The notes under the pieces: model-generated
Told to the model about the DNA's origin: nothing
The model's database searches: none
What the model saw: only the letters and a program-made list of their open reading frames with translations
Shown here: piece after piece, positions 17,415-25,997 of the stretch
Layout: the number at the start of each line of letters is the position of its first letter
Numbering within the stretch: position 1 is the first letter of the stretch
From: Pinibacter aurantiacus
GTDB lineage: Bacteria > Bacteroidota > Bacteroidia > Chitinophagales > Chitinophagaceae
Direction: 5' to 3'
DNA: 64,000 bases
Assembly: GCF_019130065.1 (NCBI RefSeq)
Contig: NZ_JAHSPG010000011.1
Location: 124,001-188,000, forward strand
Program-made: the position numbers and the translations under genes

Positions 17415-18701
17415 ATGAACTATTTTTCTCTCAATAAAAAAGCCCCAAACGTAGATTTTAAAACCGCTACCATACTGGGGCAGGCGCCAGACAAAGGATT
17501 GTATTTTCCTGAAAGAATTCCTGTACTGGATGCAGATTTCTTCAACAATATCGAGAACATAAGCAATGAAGAAATTGCTTACAAAGTAATCGCGCCTTAT
17601 GTGGGCAATACCATTCAGGAAAATGAGTTGAGAAGAATTGTAAAGGAAACAATTGATTTTCCTTTGCCGTTGGTAAATATCAACAGCAACATTTCTTCAT
17701 TGGAATTATTCCACGGCCCTACACTTGCATTCAAAGACATCGGCGCAAGATTCATGAGCCGCTGTCTTGGATATTTTTCCAAAGAGCGTTCTGAAAAAGT
17801 AACCGTTCTCGTTGCTACATCAGGCGATACCGGAGGTGCAGTAGCGAATGGATTTTATGATGTTCCGGGCGTTGAAGTCGTGATTCTATACCCTTCCGGC
17901 AAAGTGAGTGAGGTGCAGGAAAAACAAATGACAACACTTGGTAAAAACATCCATGCACTGGAAATCAGTGGCAACTTTGATGATTGCCAGGCTTTGGTTA
18001 AACAAGCTTTCGCAGATGATGATCTTACTAAAAAATTATTTTTAACTTCTGCAAACTCAATCAACGTTGCAAGATGGCTGCCACAACAATTCTATTATTT
18101 CTTTGCGTGGAAACAATGGGCAGATAAAAAGAATCCGCCGGTGATCAGCGTTCCGAGCGGAAACTTTGGCAACATTTGTGCAGGCTTACTGGCACATAAA
18201 TCAGGCTTGCCCGTTAAACATTTTATCGCGGCATGCAATGCAAATGATGTGGTGACAAGATTCCTGCAAACAGAAAAATACGAGCCGCGCCAGGCCGTTG
18301 CAACTTTATCAAACGCAATGGATGTGGGAAGTCCAAGTAACTTTGTAAGAATACTGGAATTGTTCCAACACAAGTTTACTGACCTGAAAGAGAAGATCAG
18401 CAGCACCAGCATCAACGATGATGACACAGTAGCAACGATTAAAAAAGTGTATGCAACAGACAAATACTTACTTGATCCGCATGGTGCCGTTGGCTATATA
18501 TCATTAGAACATTATTTGCAACAACATTCATCTGATAAAGGATTTATTCTTGAAACCGCTCACCCTGTTAAATTCAGCGACAGCGTGGAAAAAATAACCG
18601 GCGAAAAAATCAACATGGATGTTCCCGCAAACGGACCTAAGAAAACAGTGAAGATGAAACCGGATTATAAAGAACTGGTGGAGTTTCTTGAAAAAAGATA
18701 G
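17415..18701 (+). CDS. thrC: Threonine synthase
   Basis: PLP enzyme making threonine from O-phosphohomoserine. The protein is 428 residues. The PLP lysine is in LELFHGPTLAFKDIGARFM, the phosphate-binding loop is ATSGDTGGAVANGFYDV, and SVPSGNFGNICAGLLA is also conserved. The ATG is preceded by repeat words rather than a Shine-Dalgarno sequence. It is the last enzyme of the thr operon. Confidence 0.96.
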   Translation: MNYFSLNKKAPNVDFKTATILGQAPDKGLYFPERIPVLDADFFNNIENISNEEIAYKVIAPYVGNTIQENELRRIVKETIDFPLPLVNINSNISSLELFHGPTLAFKDIGARFMSRCLGYFSKERSEKVTVLVATSGDTGGAVANGFYDVPGVEVVILYPSGKVSEVQEKQMTTLGKNIHALEISGNFDDCQALVKQAFADDDLTKKLFLTSANSINVARWLPQQFYYFFAWKQWADKKNPPVISVPSGNFGNICAGLLAHKSGLPVKHFIAACNANDVVTRFLQTEKYEPRQAVATLSNAMDVGSPSNFVRILELFQHKFTDLKEKISSTSINDDDTVATIKKVYATDKYLLDPHGAVGYISLEHYLQQHSSDKGFILETAHPVKFSDSVEKITGEKINMDVPANGPKKTVKMKPDYKELVEFLEKR

Positions 18702-18709
18702 AACGCGAA

Positions 18710-18829
18710 GGTTACCACTAAGGCACTAAGTGCACTAAGTAACACTAAGCTTCTTTATAAACTATCATAAGCCTTTAAACACTTAAAGCCTTCTTAGTGA
18801 GGCTTAGTGTTCTTAGTGTCTTAGTGGTG
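18710..18829. repeat. Inverted repeat of CACTAAG words, thrC-aminotransferase junction (element J)
   Basis: Left words (ACCACTAAGGCACTAAGTGC and on, to about 18760) are answered by AGTGAGGCTTAGTGTTCTTA and TTAGTGGT words at 18781-18828. The two sides share words and orientation but are diverged in register. A run of open frame through the right arm (from 18797) adds a spurious N terminus to the next gene. Confidence 0.75.
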
Positions 18830-18895
18830 AAAAACAATAACCAAATGTTACAAAAATTCCTTTCTGAAGAGCAAGGGCACATAACAATCAACAAT

Positions 18896-20098
18896 ATGCT
18901 TACAATTAGCGATCGCGGCCAGAACATGCCTGCTTCTCCCATACGCAAACTTGTACCGTATGCAGAAGCTGCAAAAGCAAAGGGCACACATATCTACCAC
19001 CTTAACATCGGTCAGCCGGATATCGAAACACCGCCGGTAATGATGGAAGCCATACGCAATGCGCATTTCAAGGTGTTGGAATACAGCCATAGTGCAGGCA
19101 ACGAAAGCTATCGCAAAAAAATGGCGGCGTATTATAAGCGTGTAAATATTGACATCGATTACAACCAGATCATCATTACAACCGGTGCATCTGAAGCGAT
19201 ATTCTTTGGCATCATGTGTTGCCTGGATGCGGGCGATGAAATCATCATGCCAGAGCCATTCTATGCAAACTATTACGGATTTGCTATCGCAGCAAACGTA
19301 GTGGTAAAGCCAATTACATCGCATATTGAGAACAGCTTCGCACTGCCGTCAATGGAAGCTTTTGAAAATGCGATCACTCCAAAAACAAAGGCTATTCTTA
19401 TTTGCAATCCAAATAACCCGACAGGCTATTTATACAGCAAAGAAGAAATGGAAACATTAAAATCCATTTGCCTTAAACATAACTTGTTCCTTTTCTCCGA
19501 TGAAGCATACCGCGAATTTTGCTACTCTGGTAAACATTTCAGCGCCATGAATCTTACCGGCATGGAAGAGCATGTTATCCTGCTGGACTCCATCAGCAAA
19601 AGATACAGCGCTTGCGGCGCAAGACTGGGGGCATTCATCACCCGCAACCAGCAAGTATTGGATGCGGCTATGAAATTTGCACAGGCAAGACTAAGCCCTC
19701 CCGGTTTCGGACAAATTGGTGCAGAGGCGTTGATGGACCTTCCGGAAAATTATTTCGATGCTACAAAAAACGAGTACCAGAAAAGAAGAGATGCTCTGGT
19801 GAGCCGACTCAATAAAATGCCTGGTGTGGTTTGCCCAAATCCCGGTGGCGCATTTTATGCGATGGCAAAACTGCCGATTGACAATGCAGATAAATTTTGC
19901 CAGTGGTTGTTAGAATCGTTTTCATATAACAATAAAACCTTAATGCTTGCCCCAGGTTCCGGATTTTATGAAACGCCAGGTTTGGGTCAGCAAGAGGTTC
20001 GTTTGGCCTATGTTTTGAATGTTGATGATATAAACGCGGCGATGGACTGCTTAGAAAAAGCGCTGGAAGAATACTCAAAACAGGTAACATTAAATTAA
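18896..20098 (+). CDS. PLP-dependent aminotransferase, class I (aspartate aminotransferase-like)
   Basis: Fold-type I transaminase of 400 residues from the ATG at 18896, where the family N terminus (MLTISDRGQNMPASPIRKLV) begins. An ATG at 18845 is possible, but sequence further upstream is repeat. Visible are HLNIGQPDIETPP, the ICNPNNPTGYLYS motif, SDEAYREF, and the PLP lysine in LDSISKRYSACGARLG. It follows thrC on the same strand and may be read with the thr operon. The substrate is not certain, but aspartate/glutamate is most likely. Confidence 0.88.
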   Translation: MLTISDRGQNMPASPIRKLVPYAEAAKAKGTHIYHLNIGQPDIETPPVMMEAIRNAHFKVLEYSHSAGNESYRKKMAAYYKRVNIDIDYNQIIITTGASEAIFFGIMCCLDAGDEIIMPEPFYANYYGFAIAANVVVKPITSHIENSFALPSMEAFENAITPKTKAILICNPNNPTGYLYSKEEMETLKSICLKHNLFLFSDEAYREFCYSGKHFSAMNLTGMEEHVILLDSISKRYSACGARLGAFITRNQQVLDAAMKFAQARLSPPGFGQIGAEALMDLPENYFDATKNEYQKRRDALVSRLNKMPGVVCPNPGGAFYAMAKLPIDNADKFCQWLLESFSYNNKTLMLAPGSGFYETPGLGQQEVRLAYVLNVDDINAAMDCLEKALEEYSKQVTLN

Positions 20099-20318
20099 CA
20101 TTGAAATTAAAATATTGAAAATCAATTATTTAATATTTTAAAGAATTCGACACTTAACATTAAGATAAATAATATACGTTATTTTAAATGCTTTTCATTT
20201 AAATTGCATCAAGAAAGAAGAAGTAAACCATAAATATATTATTTATTTAATACAACTAGTTTCACAACCAAAACTAACGAGCTTACAATTTTTTCATATG
20301 GCAAGCAATCGTTGAAGG

Positions 20319-20348
20319 CCCTCTGTTTCTACAGAGGGTATTTTTTTA
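20319..20348 (+). terminator. Terminator between the aminotransferase and tRNA-Met
   Basis: CCCTCTGT-TTCT-ACAGAGGG: an 8-bp perfect stem with a four-base loop, followed by TATTTTTTT. It lies 220 bases after the aminotransferase stop, so it may also end a short RNA starting in between. Confidence 0.85.
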
Positions 20349-20390
20349 AAAAATATTTTAAAATAGTTTTTCTGTTTAGTTTCGTTTCTC

Positions 20391-20398
20391 TATTTTTG
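20391..20398 (+). promoter_or_regulatory. -7 element of the tRNA-Met promoter
   Basis: TATTTTTG, an exact TAnnTTTG match, ends 10 bases before the tRNA. The -33 region is only T-rich. Confidence 0.55.
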
Positions 20399-20408
20399 CC
20401 GCCCACTT

Positions 20409-20482
20409 GGCGAGGTAGCTCAGCTGGTTAGAGCATCGGATTCATAACCCGAAGGTCGGCGGTTCAAGTCCGCTCCTCGCTA
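20409..20482 (+). tRNA. tRNA-Met (CAU), elongator type
   Basis: A full 74-base cloverleaf: acceptor GGCGAGG/CCTCGCT with discriminator A, D-arm GCTC/GAGC, anticodon loop TTCATAA, variable AGGTC, T-arm GGCGG-TTCAAGT-CCGCT. CCA is not encoded. The anticodon stem lacks the three G-C pairs of initiator tRNA, and the body is unlike tRNA-Ile2, so elongator Met is the best reading. It is followed at once by a terminator. Confidence 0.96.
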
Positions 20483-20483
20483 C

Positions 20484-20526
20484 AAAGCCTGAAATTTGAT
20501 CATGTATTGAATTTCAGGCTTTTTTA
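20484..20526 (+). terminator. tRNA-Met terminator
   Basis: AAAGCCTGAAATTT pairs with AATTTCAGGCTTTT around a 12-base loop, and the second arm runs into T's. A close copy of this hairpin occurs at 23076-23116. Confidence 0.85.
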
Positions 20527-20807
20527 TTATATCAGGCTTGATAACAACACGAATTAGCAAAATATTTTTATATTGAAAGATGAATAGCCTATAACCCTTA
20601 CAATTCGTAATAGAACATCGAACACACCATATGAAAAAAGCAATATTTTTTGCCGGTGTAGCCCTTTCTTCATTGGAATTGAGAGAGCAAAATCACCGAG
20701 ATAAAAAGATCATGATACTCCTGAAGGATAGTTGCCTTTGCAGATAACCCAAATAGGAACTTAGAATAACCTTCCTAAAATCAATTTTAACCCCTCAAAT
20801 AAATCGT
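20527..20807. other. Intergenic region, possible remnant of a signal-peptide gene
   Basis: 281 bases. An ORF of 38 codons (20631-20747) starts MKKAIFFAGVALSSLEL like a lipoprotein signal and then loses any secreted-protein character. It may be a decayed relative of the lipoprotein gene just downstream. Confidence 0.3.
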
Positions 20808-21437
20808 ATGAAAAAAAGTGCAATTTCATTGCTTGTAGTTGTCCTCGTATTCAGTGCATGTACAAGAATCAAATTAGTTACGGTTGATTCAACCAATGTT
20901 GCCAATAAAAATAACACTTTCATTTTTTCCAATGATACTGTGAGTGTGAAATATGATTTCTGGGCCAGCGGCGGCGGAATGAATTTTGAGATCATCAATA
21001 ACACAAATAAGCCTCTATACTTTGATTGGAAAAAATCCGCCTTTCTACCAAATAATAAAATGATGAGTTATTGGAAAGACGAAACAAATACTGTTTCGAC
21101 AGGCACGTCCTCTTATTATTACGGATTTAGCACGGCTTCTGGAAAATCAAAATCTATTCGTAAAGAACGAATTGGCGTTGTTCCGCCAAAAGCGTCAATA
21201 ACAAGCCACATCTACACAATAGTTCCGAAAACACAGACAGCGCCAAAGGTTGGCAATTATTCATATGATAACTCTCCTCTTAAATTCAGAAACTATCTAG
21301 TGATGTCTTTTACTGAGTCATTTAGCGATCAGGAATTCTATCTGGACAATGAGTTTTTTATTAAAGAAGTCAAATCAATAACCGACACAAAAAAGGATAA
21401 ATTCAAATCGTCTACAGCGTTTTGGGCACCTAAATAA
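20808..21437 (+). CDS. Lipoprotein of unknown function
   Basis: 209 residues. An N-terminal lipoprotein signal has lipobox VFSAC (Cys18), so the mature protein is membrane-anchored. The rest is beta-rich (VSVKYDFWASGGGMNFEIIN, YFDWKKSAFLPNN) with a Ser/Tyr-rich insert. No known family is recognised. It is the first gene of the tRNA-adjacent accessory patch. Confidence 0.8.
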   Translation: MKKSAISLLVVVLVFSACTRIKLVTVDSTNVANKNNTFIFSNDTVSVKYDFWASGGGMNFEIINNTNKPLYFDWKKSAFLPNNKMMSYWKDETNTVSTGTSSYYYGFSTASGKSKSIRKERIGVVPPKASITSHIYTIVPKTQTAPKVGNYSYDNSPLKFRNYLVMSFTESFSDQEFYLDNEFFIKEVKSITDTKKDKFKSSTAFWAPK

Positions 21438-21569
21438 TCTTCTCCCTGCTTCAGAGTGAAGCTGCAAATGATAGCTGAATCGATAACTTTAGCAGCTATC
21501 GTAGTCCAAATATTACATCATTTTCAAGATAAAAACTAACCCAAATAGACCCAATCAAACACATAACGA

Positions 21570-22226
21570 ATGCAAAATTCTTTACCCTACCAGGTACCCA
21601 AGGTAGAACCCAAAGTAAATGCGGTAATCCAATTTGTATTTTATTATCGCCTTGTTGTGGTGATGCTTATGCTTTGTACAAGCGTGATTATAGGCTTAAT
21701 TGTTTGGAAACAATCTAATGAAGTAGATAAGTTGAAAAACTTCTCTTTGGTTGTTACGGGAGGATCAATTTTTATTGGGATTTTCTATAATATTTTGAAT
21801 TATGAAAATACGTATAGGAAGAATCATAGAGACATGAAATCATCAAAAGATTCTCTCTCCTTTAATGTTGCGTGCGAATTTAATAAGCCGCAAATGGTTG
21901 AAAATTTGAAGGGAACAAAGGCCCTGTTTGAAACACATCAGCATTTAATCAATCAAAATAAAGCCCAGGAGTTCTTTGATCTTCTTGAAAAAGATGAAAT
22001 AGGCAGATTCGCCCTGGTGTCTATTTTTAATTATTTTGAATGCTTAGCCATTGGAATAGATCAAGGCATAATTGATGAATGCTTTAGTAAAAAATTCTTT
22101 AAATCATTGATCATCAGCTATTATCATGATTACAACTTTTTCATTGAATACAAGCGAAAGCTAAATAAGACCCCGACAAGCTGGGAGCACTTCACAAAAT
22201 TGGCCCAAAAATGGGCCGCGGAATGA
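21570..22226 (+). CDS. Membrane protein, DUF4760-like
   Basis: 218 residues. Two membrane segments at about 27-47 (LVVVMLMLCTSVIIGLIVW) and 59-77 are followed by a soluble alpha-helical domain of about 140 residues (ALFETHQHLINQNKAQEFFD, FNYFECLAIGIDQGIIDE, FFKSLIISYYHDYNFFIEY). The layout resembles DUF4760 proteins, which have no assigned role. An UUCG-capped terminator follows at 22362. Confidence 0.7.
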   Translation: MQNSLPYQVPKVEPKVNAVIQFVFYYRLVVVMLMLCTSVIIGLIVWKQSNEVDKLKNFSLVVTGGSIFIGIFYNILNYENTYRKNHRDMKSSKDSLSFNVACEFNKPQMVENLKGTKALFETHQHLINQNKAQEFFDLLEKDEIGRFALVSIFNYFECLAIGIDQGIIDECFSKKFFKSLIISYYHDYNFFIEYKRKLNKTPTSWEHFTKLAQKWAAE

Positions 22227-22361
22227 TATTTACAACATTTTTATTCTACATTCGTTATTAATAAAACATAGCGATTTACCCTTACCAAAAAACATAGTTA
22301 TGAAAGGAACTTGCATTAAATCTTTTGACGCTGGATGGTAAAAAAGTATAAATTATAAAAT

Positions 22362-22385
22362 GAAGAGGCTTCGGCCTCTTTTTTA
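22362..22385 (+). terminator. Terminator with UUCG tetraloop
   Basis: GAAGAGGC-TTCG-GCCTCTTTTTT: a stem of 6 to 7 bp with a stable tetraloop and a T-run. Between the 22226 stop and this hairpin is a 13-codon ORF (22300-22341) whose role, if any, is unknown. Confidence 0.85.
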
Positions 22386-22510
22386 ATGCTGTACATAGAG
22401 ATTCATGCTTTCAATCTGCCAACAAATGAGCAAACTTTGTAAACAAACAAGGATTTAGAATCGTTTTCAAGGCGATGTGGCTTATTCAAAGTTACCCTAA
22501 AAATGACCAT

Positions 22511-23038
22511 ATGAAAAAACTAACCCTCGCAGCACTAGCTCTAATCTCATTTTGTTTCGTCAAAGCCCAGTCACCAATAAAATTTTATGCTACTGTCAAC
22601 CCGCAAGTAATGAAGTTTGCCAAGACAGATATAAATACTGGCATATTCGGTTCATTTGGCGGCAAATTTAAAAACGGCGCCGGCATTGGGATCGGCACAG
22701 GATATTTTAAACCAGTTTCTTACGGTTCTGGCAACATGCCGGTATTCTTTGAGCTTTGTTACATTGAGACAAAAAATAAAGTCAATGCCTATGTGTCCGG
22801 CAAGATAGGAACTACGGCCTACGTCGGCAAAGCAGACGTTCCAACAGATCACAAATCCGGCGCTTTCCTGGATCTGTCACTCGGCGCAATGTTTAAACTC
22901 TGCAATACAAATGGCATTTTTGTGCATGCATCTTGCCTGCAATACAATTCAAATATTGCCTTTGAAAATAAAGGAGACAACGATCCCAGACGATATACAA
23001 ATTTTGGATATGCGCTAGGTGTTGGTGTAAAACTCTAG
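22511..23038 (+). CDS. Secreted protein, probable small outer-membrane beta-barrel
   Basis: 175 residues from the ATG at 22511, where a signal peptide starts (MKKLTLAALALISFCFVKAQ). The mature part alternates Gly-rich and aromatic strands (KFKNGAGIGIGTGYFKPVSY, FGYALGVGVKL at the C terminus) as in small barrels. An upstream GTG-initiated extension of 12 codons is unlikely because it would precede the signal. The gene ends near a copy of the tRNA terminator. Confidence 0.75.
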   Translation: MKKLTLAALALISFCFVKAQSPIKFYATVNPQVMKFAKTDINTGIFGSFGGKFKNGAGIGIGTGYFKPVSYGSGNMPVFFELCYIETKNKVNAYVSGKIGTTAYVGKADVPTDHKSGAFLDLSLGAMFKLCNTNGIFVHASCLQYNSNIAFENKGDNDPRRYTNFGYALGVGVKL

Positions 23039-23075
23039 CAGCTTCGGCTTCGCCACGAATCTGTAAACTTAAACG

Positions 23076-23116
23076 AAGCCCGAAATTTGATCGAATATTA
23101 AGTTTCAGGCTCTTTT
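23076..23116 (+). terminator. Terminator that copies the tRNA-Met terminator
   Basis: Bases 23076-23116 match the tRNA-Met terminator (20485-20525) at most positions (shared blocks GAAATTTGATC, TATT, TTTCAGGCT). It lies 38 bases past the stop of the 22511 gene. The copies bracket a 2.6-kb block of accessory genes. Confidence 0.7.
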
Positions 23117-23264
23117 GTTGTCGGAGCTTTAACAAAAATTGTGAAAAATCTTTCTATCTTGAAGACCTAAACCAAGAGACTCTCTAGTTCCTGTTAAGAA
23201 CTTGATACCTCCTTATCTGAAAAATTCCGAGTATTTTCTATTGTACTACCCCAACCCGTGTAAA

Positions 23265-24068
23265 ATGATGAGGTTATTATTGTTTATTGGCATTGCTACT
23301 ATTATCACTTTTTCCTCCTGTCAGAAAGAGCTTTTCTTCGACAAAATTCCAACTCTGGATAGCACGCGATTACTTCCTTCTTCAATCGTTGATAACTCAG
23401 TGTCAAACGACTCCATAAAAATTGAATATGATAACCTCAACAGAATTATTTCATGTAAGAAATTCTACAAAGATTACCTCGGAGTGATTCATGGAGACAC
23501 AATCACATACACCTACGATGACAACAACAGGCTAATAATGGCATCATCCCCATTTGGAGGCGAAAGCTACGAATCGGTATACAGTTATAACGACCGCACT
23601 ATTACCGAAACAACCACATGGCTAAAGCACAACCCTGCCAATAAGTCTGTAACCACGCTTACATTGAACGGCAACAAACACTTAGCGAAAGCTGAAGATG
23701 CAGACGGAGAAACCGAATACACATACGACAACTATGGAAATCAAATCGGTTCCTCCTTTGTAAACAGCTCCTTTAGTCAATCGATAACGACCCGCTCTAC
23801 ATATACAATGGACAGCGCTATGCTCAGGTGTGTAAACGCCCCTTTGTGGTTCCTGGAATCGAAGCCTCTGTTTGTTTCCTACATCATTAAGAATATTTCG
23901 GGTTTTAACCGGAAAACAGTTTCCGAAGAAAGCGGCCGCAAAGAAACTTACGTGGAAACCGGCGAAGTGGTTTACGAAATGAATCAAAATGGCTTCCCTT
24001 TATTAATACACACCACTATTAATGGGCAGGAAACTTCCCAAAAAATAACTTACGTTATTGCCAAATAA
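23265..24068 (+). CDS. Lipoprotein with YD-repeat-like beta segments
   Basis: About 267 residues. The start at 23265/23268 opens a lipoprotein signal (MRLLLFIGIATIITFSSCQK). The mature part contains YD-type repeats (IKIEYDNLNRIISCKKF, TYTYDDNNRLIMAS, EYTYDNYGNQIGSS), similar to RHS/YD wrapping strands but too few for a toxin shell. Short proteins of this kind are common and uncharacterised in Bacteroidota. Confidence 0.8.
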   Translation: MMRLLLFIGIATIITFSSCQKELFFDKIPTLDSTRLLPSSIVDNSVSNDSIKIEYDNLNRIISCKKFYKDYLGVIHGDTITYTYDDNNRLIMASSPFGGESYESVYSYNDRTITETTTWLKHNPANKSVTTLTLNGNKHLAKAEDADGETEYTYDNYGNQIGSSFVNSSFSQSITTRSTYTMDSAMLRCVNAPLWFLESKPLFVSYIIKNISGFNRKTVSEESGRKETYVETGEVVYEMNQNGFPLLIHTTINGQETSQKITYVIAK

Positions 24069-24155
24069 AGGCGCTCCTTCTTAACAGTGCTCTCCATTTC
24101 TACCTCAACTATTTGCGTTGGCACGTGTTTTACAGACCTGAATAAAACAAATGCC

Positions 24156-24389
24156 ATGAACGTTGAATTTCGTTTTCCCAATAGCCAGGTAATAAAAGCG
24201 CTGCTGAACATCATTCCCTCACAAGGCGATCGTGTATCTTTCAAAGGGATCAAAAACATCGAGGACCGTTTACATGATGATGTCCGTGCCAAGGAATGGT
24301 CTGTAAGTTCTGTCCTGTGGAATGTGGAAGATGGCGGAATAGCTTCTGTCGTAATTTCTGTTTCGGAAATTGGAGGCATTAGCAACTGA
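24156..24389 (+). CDS. Small hypothetical protein
   Basis: 77 residues from the ATG at 24156 (MNVEFRFPNSQVIKALLNII). It is soluble and beta-rich with no recognised motif. The open frame extends 23 codons upstream, but that part looks non-coding. It is in the accessory patch, codirectional with its neighbours. Confidence 0.5.
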   Translation: MNVEFRFPNSQVIKALLNIIPSQGDRVSFKGIKNIEDRLHDDVRAKEWSVSSVLWNVEDGGIASVVISVSEIGGISN

Positions 24390-24551
24390 GCGACTTTATA
24401 ACAAGGAATAAATGCCAGCATATTTGCAAAGACCTGATTGGTTCGTTCGAGCCTGTCGGGTCTTTCATGTTTAAGCTCTCCGTTCAAAAAAATTCTGTTA
24501 TTTCCTGTAACAAATATTTCCTGCCTCCTACTTACCAATAAAACAAGGAAC

Positions 24552-24836
24552 ATGGGGCACTTTGTAATTAACTTACCAAACAATGTTTTTGCTGATGTTC
24601 GTTTCGGAATAGTAAAAGAAAAGCAGTTTCTTAGCCTTCGTAATATATTGTCCGGAAAATGGTGGCACACGGAAAAACGAAAAGGCTATGTTGTAATTAT
24701 TGACCAGTGCAAAAAATGTATATTGTTTAAAACACTGGAGGGCGAATGGATAAACGAAAATAGCGATGACGAACAATACACCTTTTGGCAAACAAAGATT
24801 GACGAGTTTGAAGCAAGTAATCTTCACAACCGCTAG
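24552..24836 (+). CDS. Small hypothetical protein
   Basis: 94 residues from the ATG at 24552 (MGHFVINLPNNVFADVRFGI). Aromatic and basic residues are frequent (SGKWWHTEKRKGYVVIIDQC), and the C terminus is acidic. No family is recognised. It ends 29 bases before the next sigma-factor gene. Confidence 0.5.
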   Translation: MGHFVINLPNNVFADVRFGIVKEKQFLSLRNILSGKWWHTEKRKGYVVIIDQCKKCILFKTLEGEWINENSDDEQYTFWQTKIDEFEASNLHNR

Positions 24837-24865
24837 CCATTTTCCTTAACCTTTCAATCCTTTAA

Positions 24866-25378
24866 TTGAATACCCGCAACGATAAACAGACCTGCTTTCT
24901 TCAACTGATAGAAACACACAAAGGCATTCTTTATAAGATATGCCGCATCTATCAGGATAAAAAAGAGGACCAGCAAGATCTGCTTCAGGAAATGATTTTA
25001 CAATTATGGCGATCGTACGATTCATTTCGCGGCGAAAGTCAGTTTAGCTCATGGATGTACCGCGTGGCTTTTAATACCGCCATCAGTTATTTTAGAAAAG
25101 AAAAACAACACTACACTTCAAGCCTTGACCCGTATCACGATCTTCCGGATGAGCTGCGCACCGTAAAAGAAAAAGAAGAACAACTTGCTGTTTTTTACAA
25201 AGCAGTTCAACAGTTGAACAAAGTAGAGAAGGCGCTTATTTTCCTTTACATGCAGGGACAGTCAGGTGATGAGATTGCAGGCATATTGGGCATTTCATCA
25301 GTAAACGTTCGAGTGCGCCTGAACCGTACCAAAGAAAAAATTAAATACATCATTAAAACATTGGGTTATGAATTTTGA
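24866..25378 (+). CDS. ECF RNA polymerase sigma factor
   Basis: 170 residues. Region 2 is DKKEDQQDLLQEMILQLWRS followed by FSSWMYRVAFNTAISYFRK. Region 4 is LNKVEKALIFLYMQGQSGDE with the helix-turn-helix IAGILGISSVNVRVRLNRTK. The start is a TTG at 24866 because no in-frame ATG gives a full region 2. It overlaps the next gene by 11 bases, so the pair is translationally coupled. It lacks a FecR neighbour. Confidence 0.9.
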   Translation: MNTRNDKQTCFLQLIETHKGILYKICRIYQDKKEDQQDLLQEMILQLWRSYDSFRGESQFSSWMYRVAFNTAISYFRKEKQHYTSSLDPYHDLPDELRTVKEKEEQLAVFYKAVQQLNKVEKALIFLYMQGQSGDEIAGILGISSVNVRVRLNRTKEKIKYIIKTLGYEF

Positions 25379-25997
25379 TGACTTAAAAAATGAATGGGCG
25401 GACGACATTTCAAAAGATGTTCCGCTTGACACAAAGAAAGTGCCGCTTGACAAAACAAGGTCTACCATCGACAGGCTGAAAATAAATATGAGAAGAGAAT
25501 TTTTCGGTCTTGGACTGTCTTACTTTTTTATATTCCTGGCCTTTTTCATTTTGTCCAAGCCTTATTTATCTTTTTTAATTGGAGGAACAGCTTGTCTTAT
25601 TTTGTTAATGCAAACCATTTACTTCTGTTACCACTGCTATATTTTTTACAAACAGTTAGAAAGATCTGATTTGAGTTTGCGCAAAAACATTCGCAAGATT
25701 GCTTATGATCTGGAGCTCAACATTGAGCGGTATAAAACATACTCATTTTGTTCAATGCCCATCGGCATCCTGACTTGTGTAGCATATCTAAATACAGACA
25801 GAGTCGGCCAATTACTCAAACAAACATTCTATGCCGGATCAATTGTGCAAATAAAACCATTACTTATTACCGGCATCATAATAATCTTTGCGCAGTTGCT
25901 CAGTTACTATCTTTCCAAAATGCATATTAACTGGCAGTATGGTCGGTATTTGAGGGAGTTGAAACAAGTGATGAATGATTTGGAGGAGGACAACTAA
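25368..25997 (+). CDS. Membrane protein, probable partner of the ECF sigma factor
   Basis: 209 residues. A soluble N-terminal part of about 45 residues (MNFDDLKNEWADDISKDVPL) precedes four hydrophobic segments (about 47-65, 68-90, 125-143 and 162-185) and a charged C-terminal tail. Overlap with the sigma gene suggests an anti-sigma role, but there is no zinc-binding or FecR signature. Its stop codon is the first base of repeat element K. Confidence 0.75.
   Translation: MNFDDLKNEWADDISKDVPLDTKKVPLDKTRSTIDRLKINMRREFFGLGLSYFFIFLAFFILSKPYLSFLIGGTACLILLMQTIYFCYHCYIFYKQLERSDLSLRKNIRKIAYDLELNIERYKTYSFCSMPIGILTCVAYLNTDRVGQLLKQTFYAGSIVQIKPLLITGIIIIFAQLLSYYLSKMHINWQYGRYLRELKQVMNDLEEDN

Larger units (their letters stand above)
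20099..20408. other. Intergenic region before tRNA-Met; contains a terminator
   Basis: 310 very AT-rich bases with no supportable ORF. Apart from the terminator (20319-20348) and tRNA promoter, nothing recognisable is seen. Confidence 0.5.

Noticed and set aside
18797-18895. N-terminal extension of the aminotransferase
   Set aside because: It would translate the right arm of repeat element J. The family N terminus starts at 18896.
20631-20747. 38-codon ORF with a signal-peptide-like start
   Set aside because: The start resembles the neighbouring lipoprotein gene but the rest is not protein-like. It may be a remnant, but I cannot show from what.
20409-23116. tRNA-Met considered as a proven attachment site
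   Set aside because: The repeated segment is the terminator only, not the tRNA 3' end, and no integrase or transposase is present. Kept only as a tentative finding.
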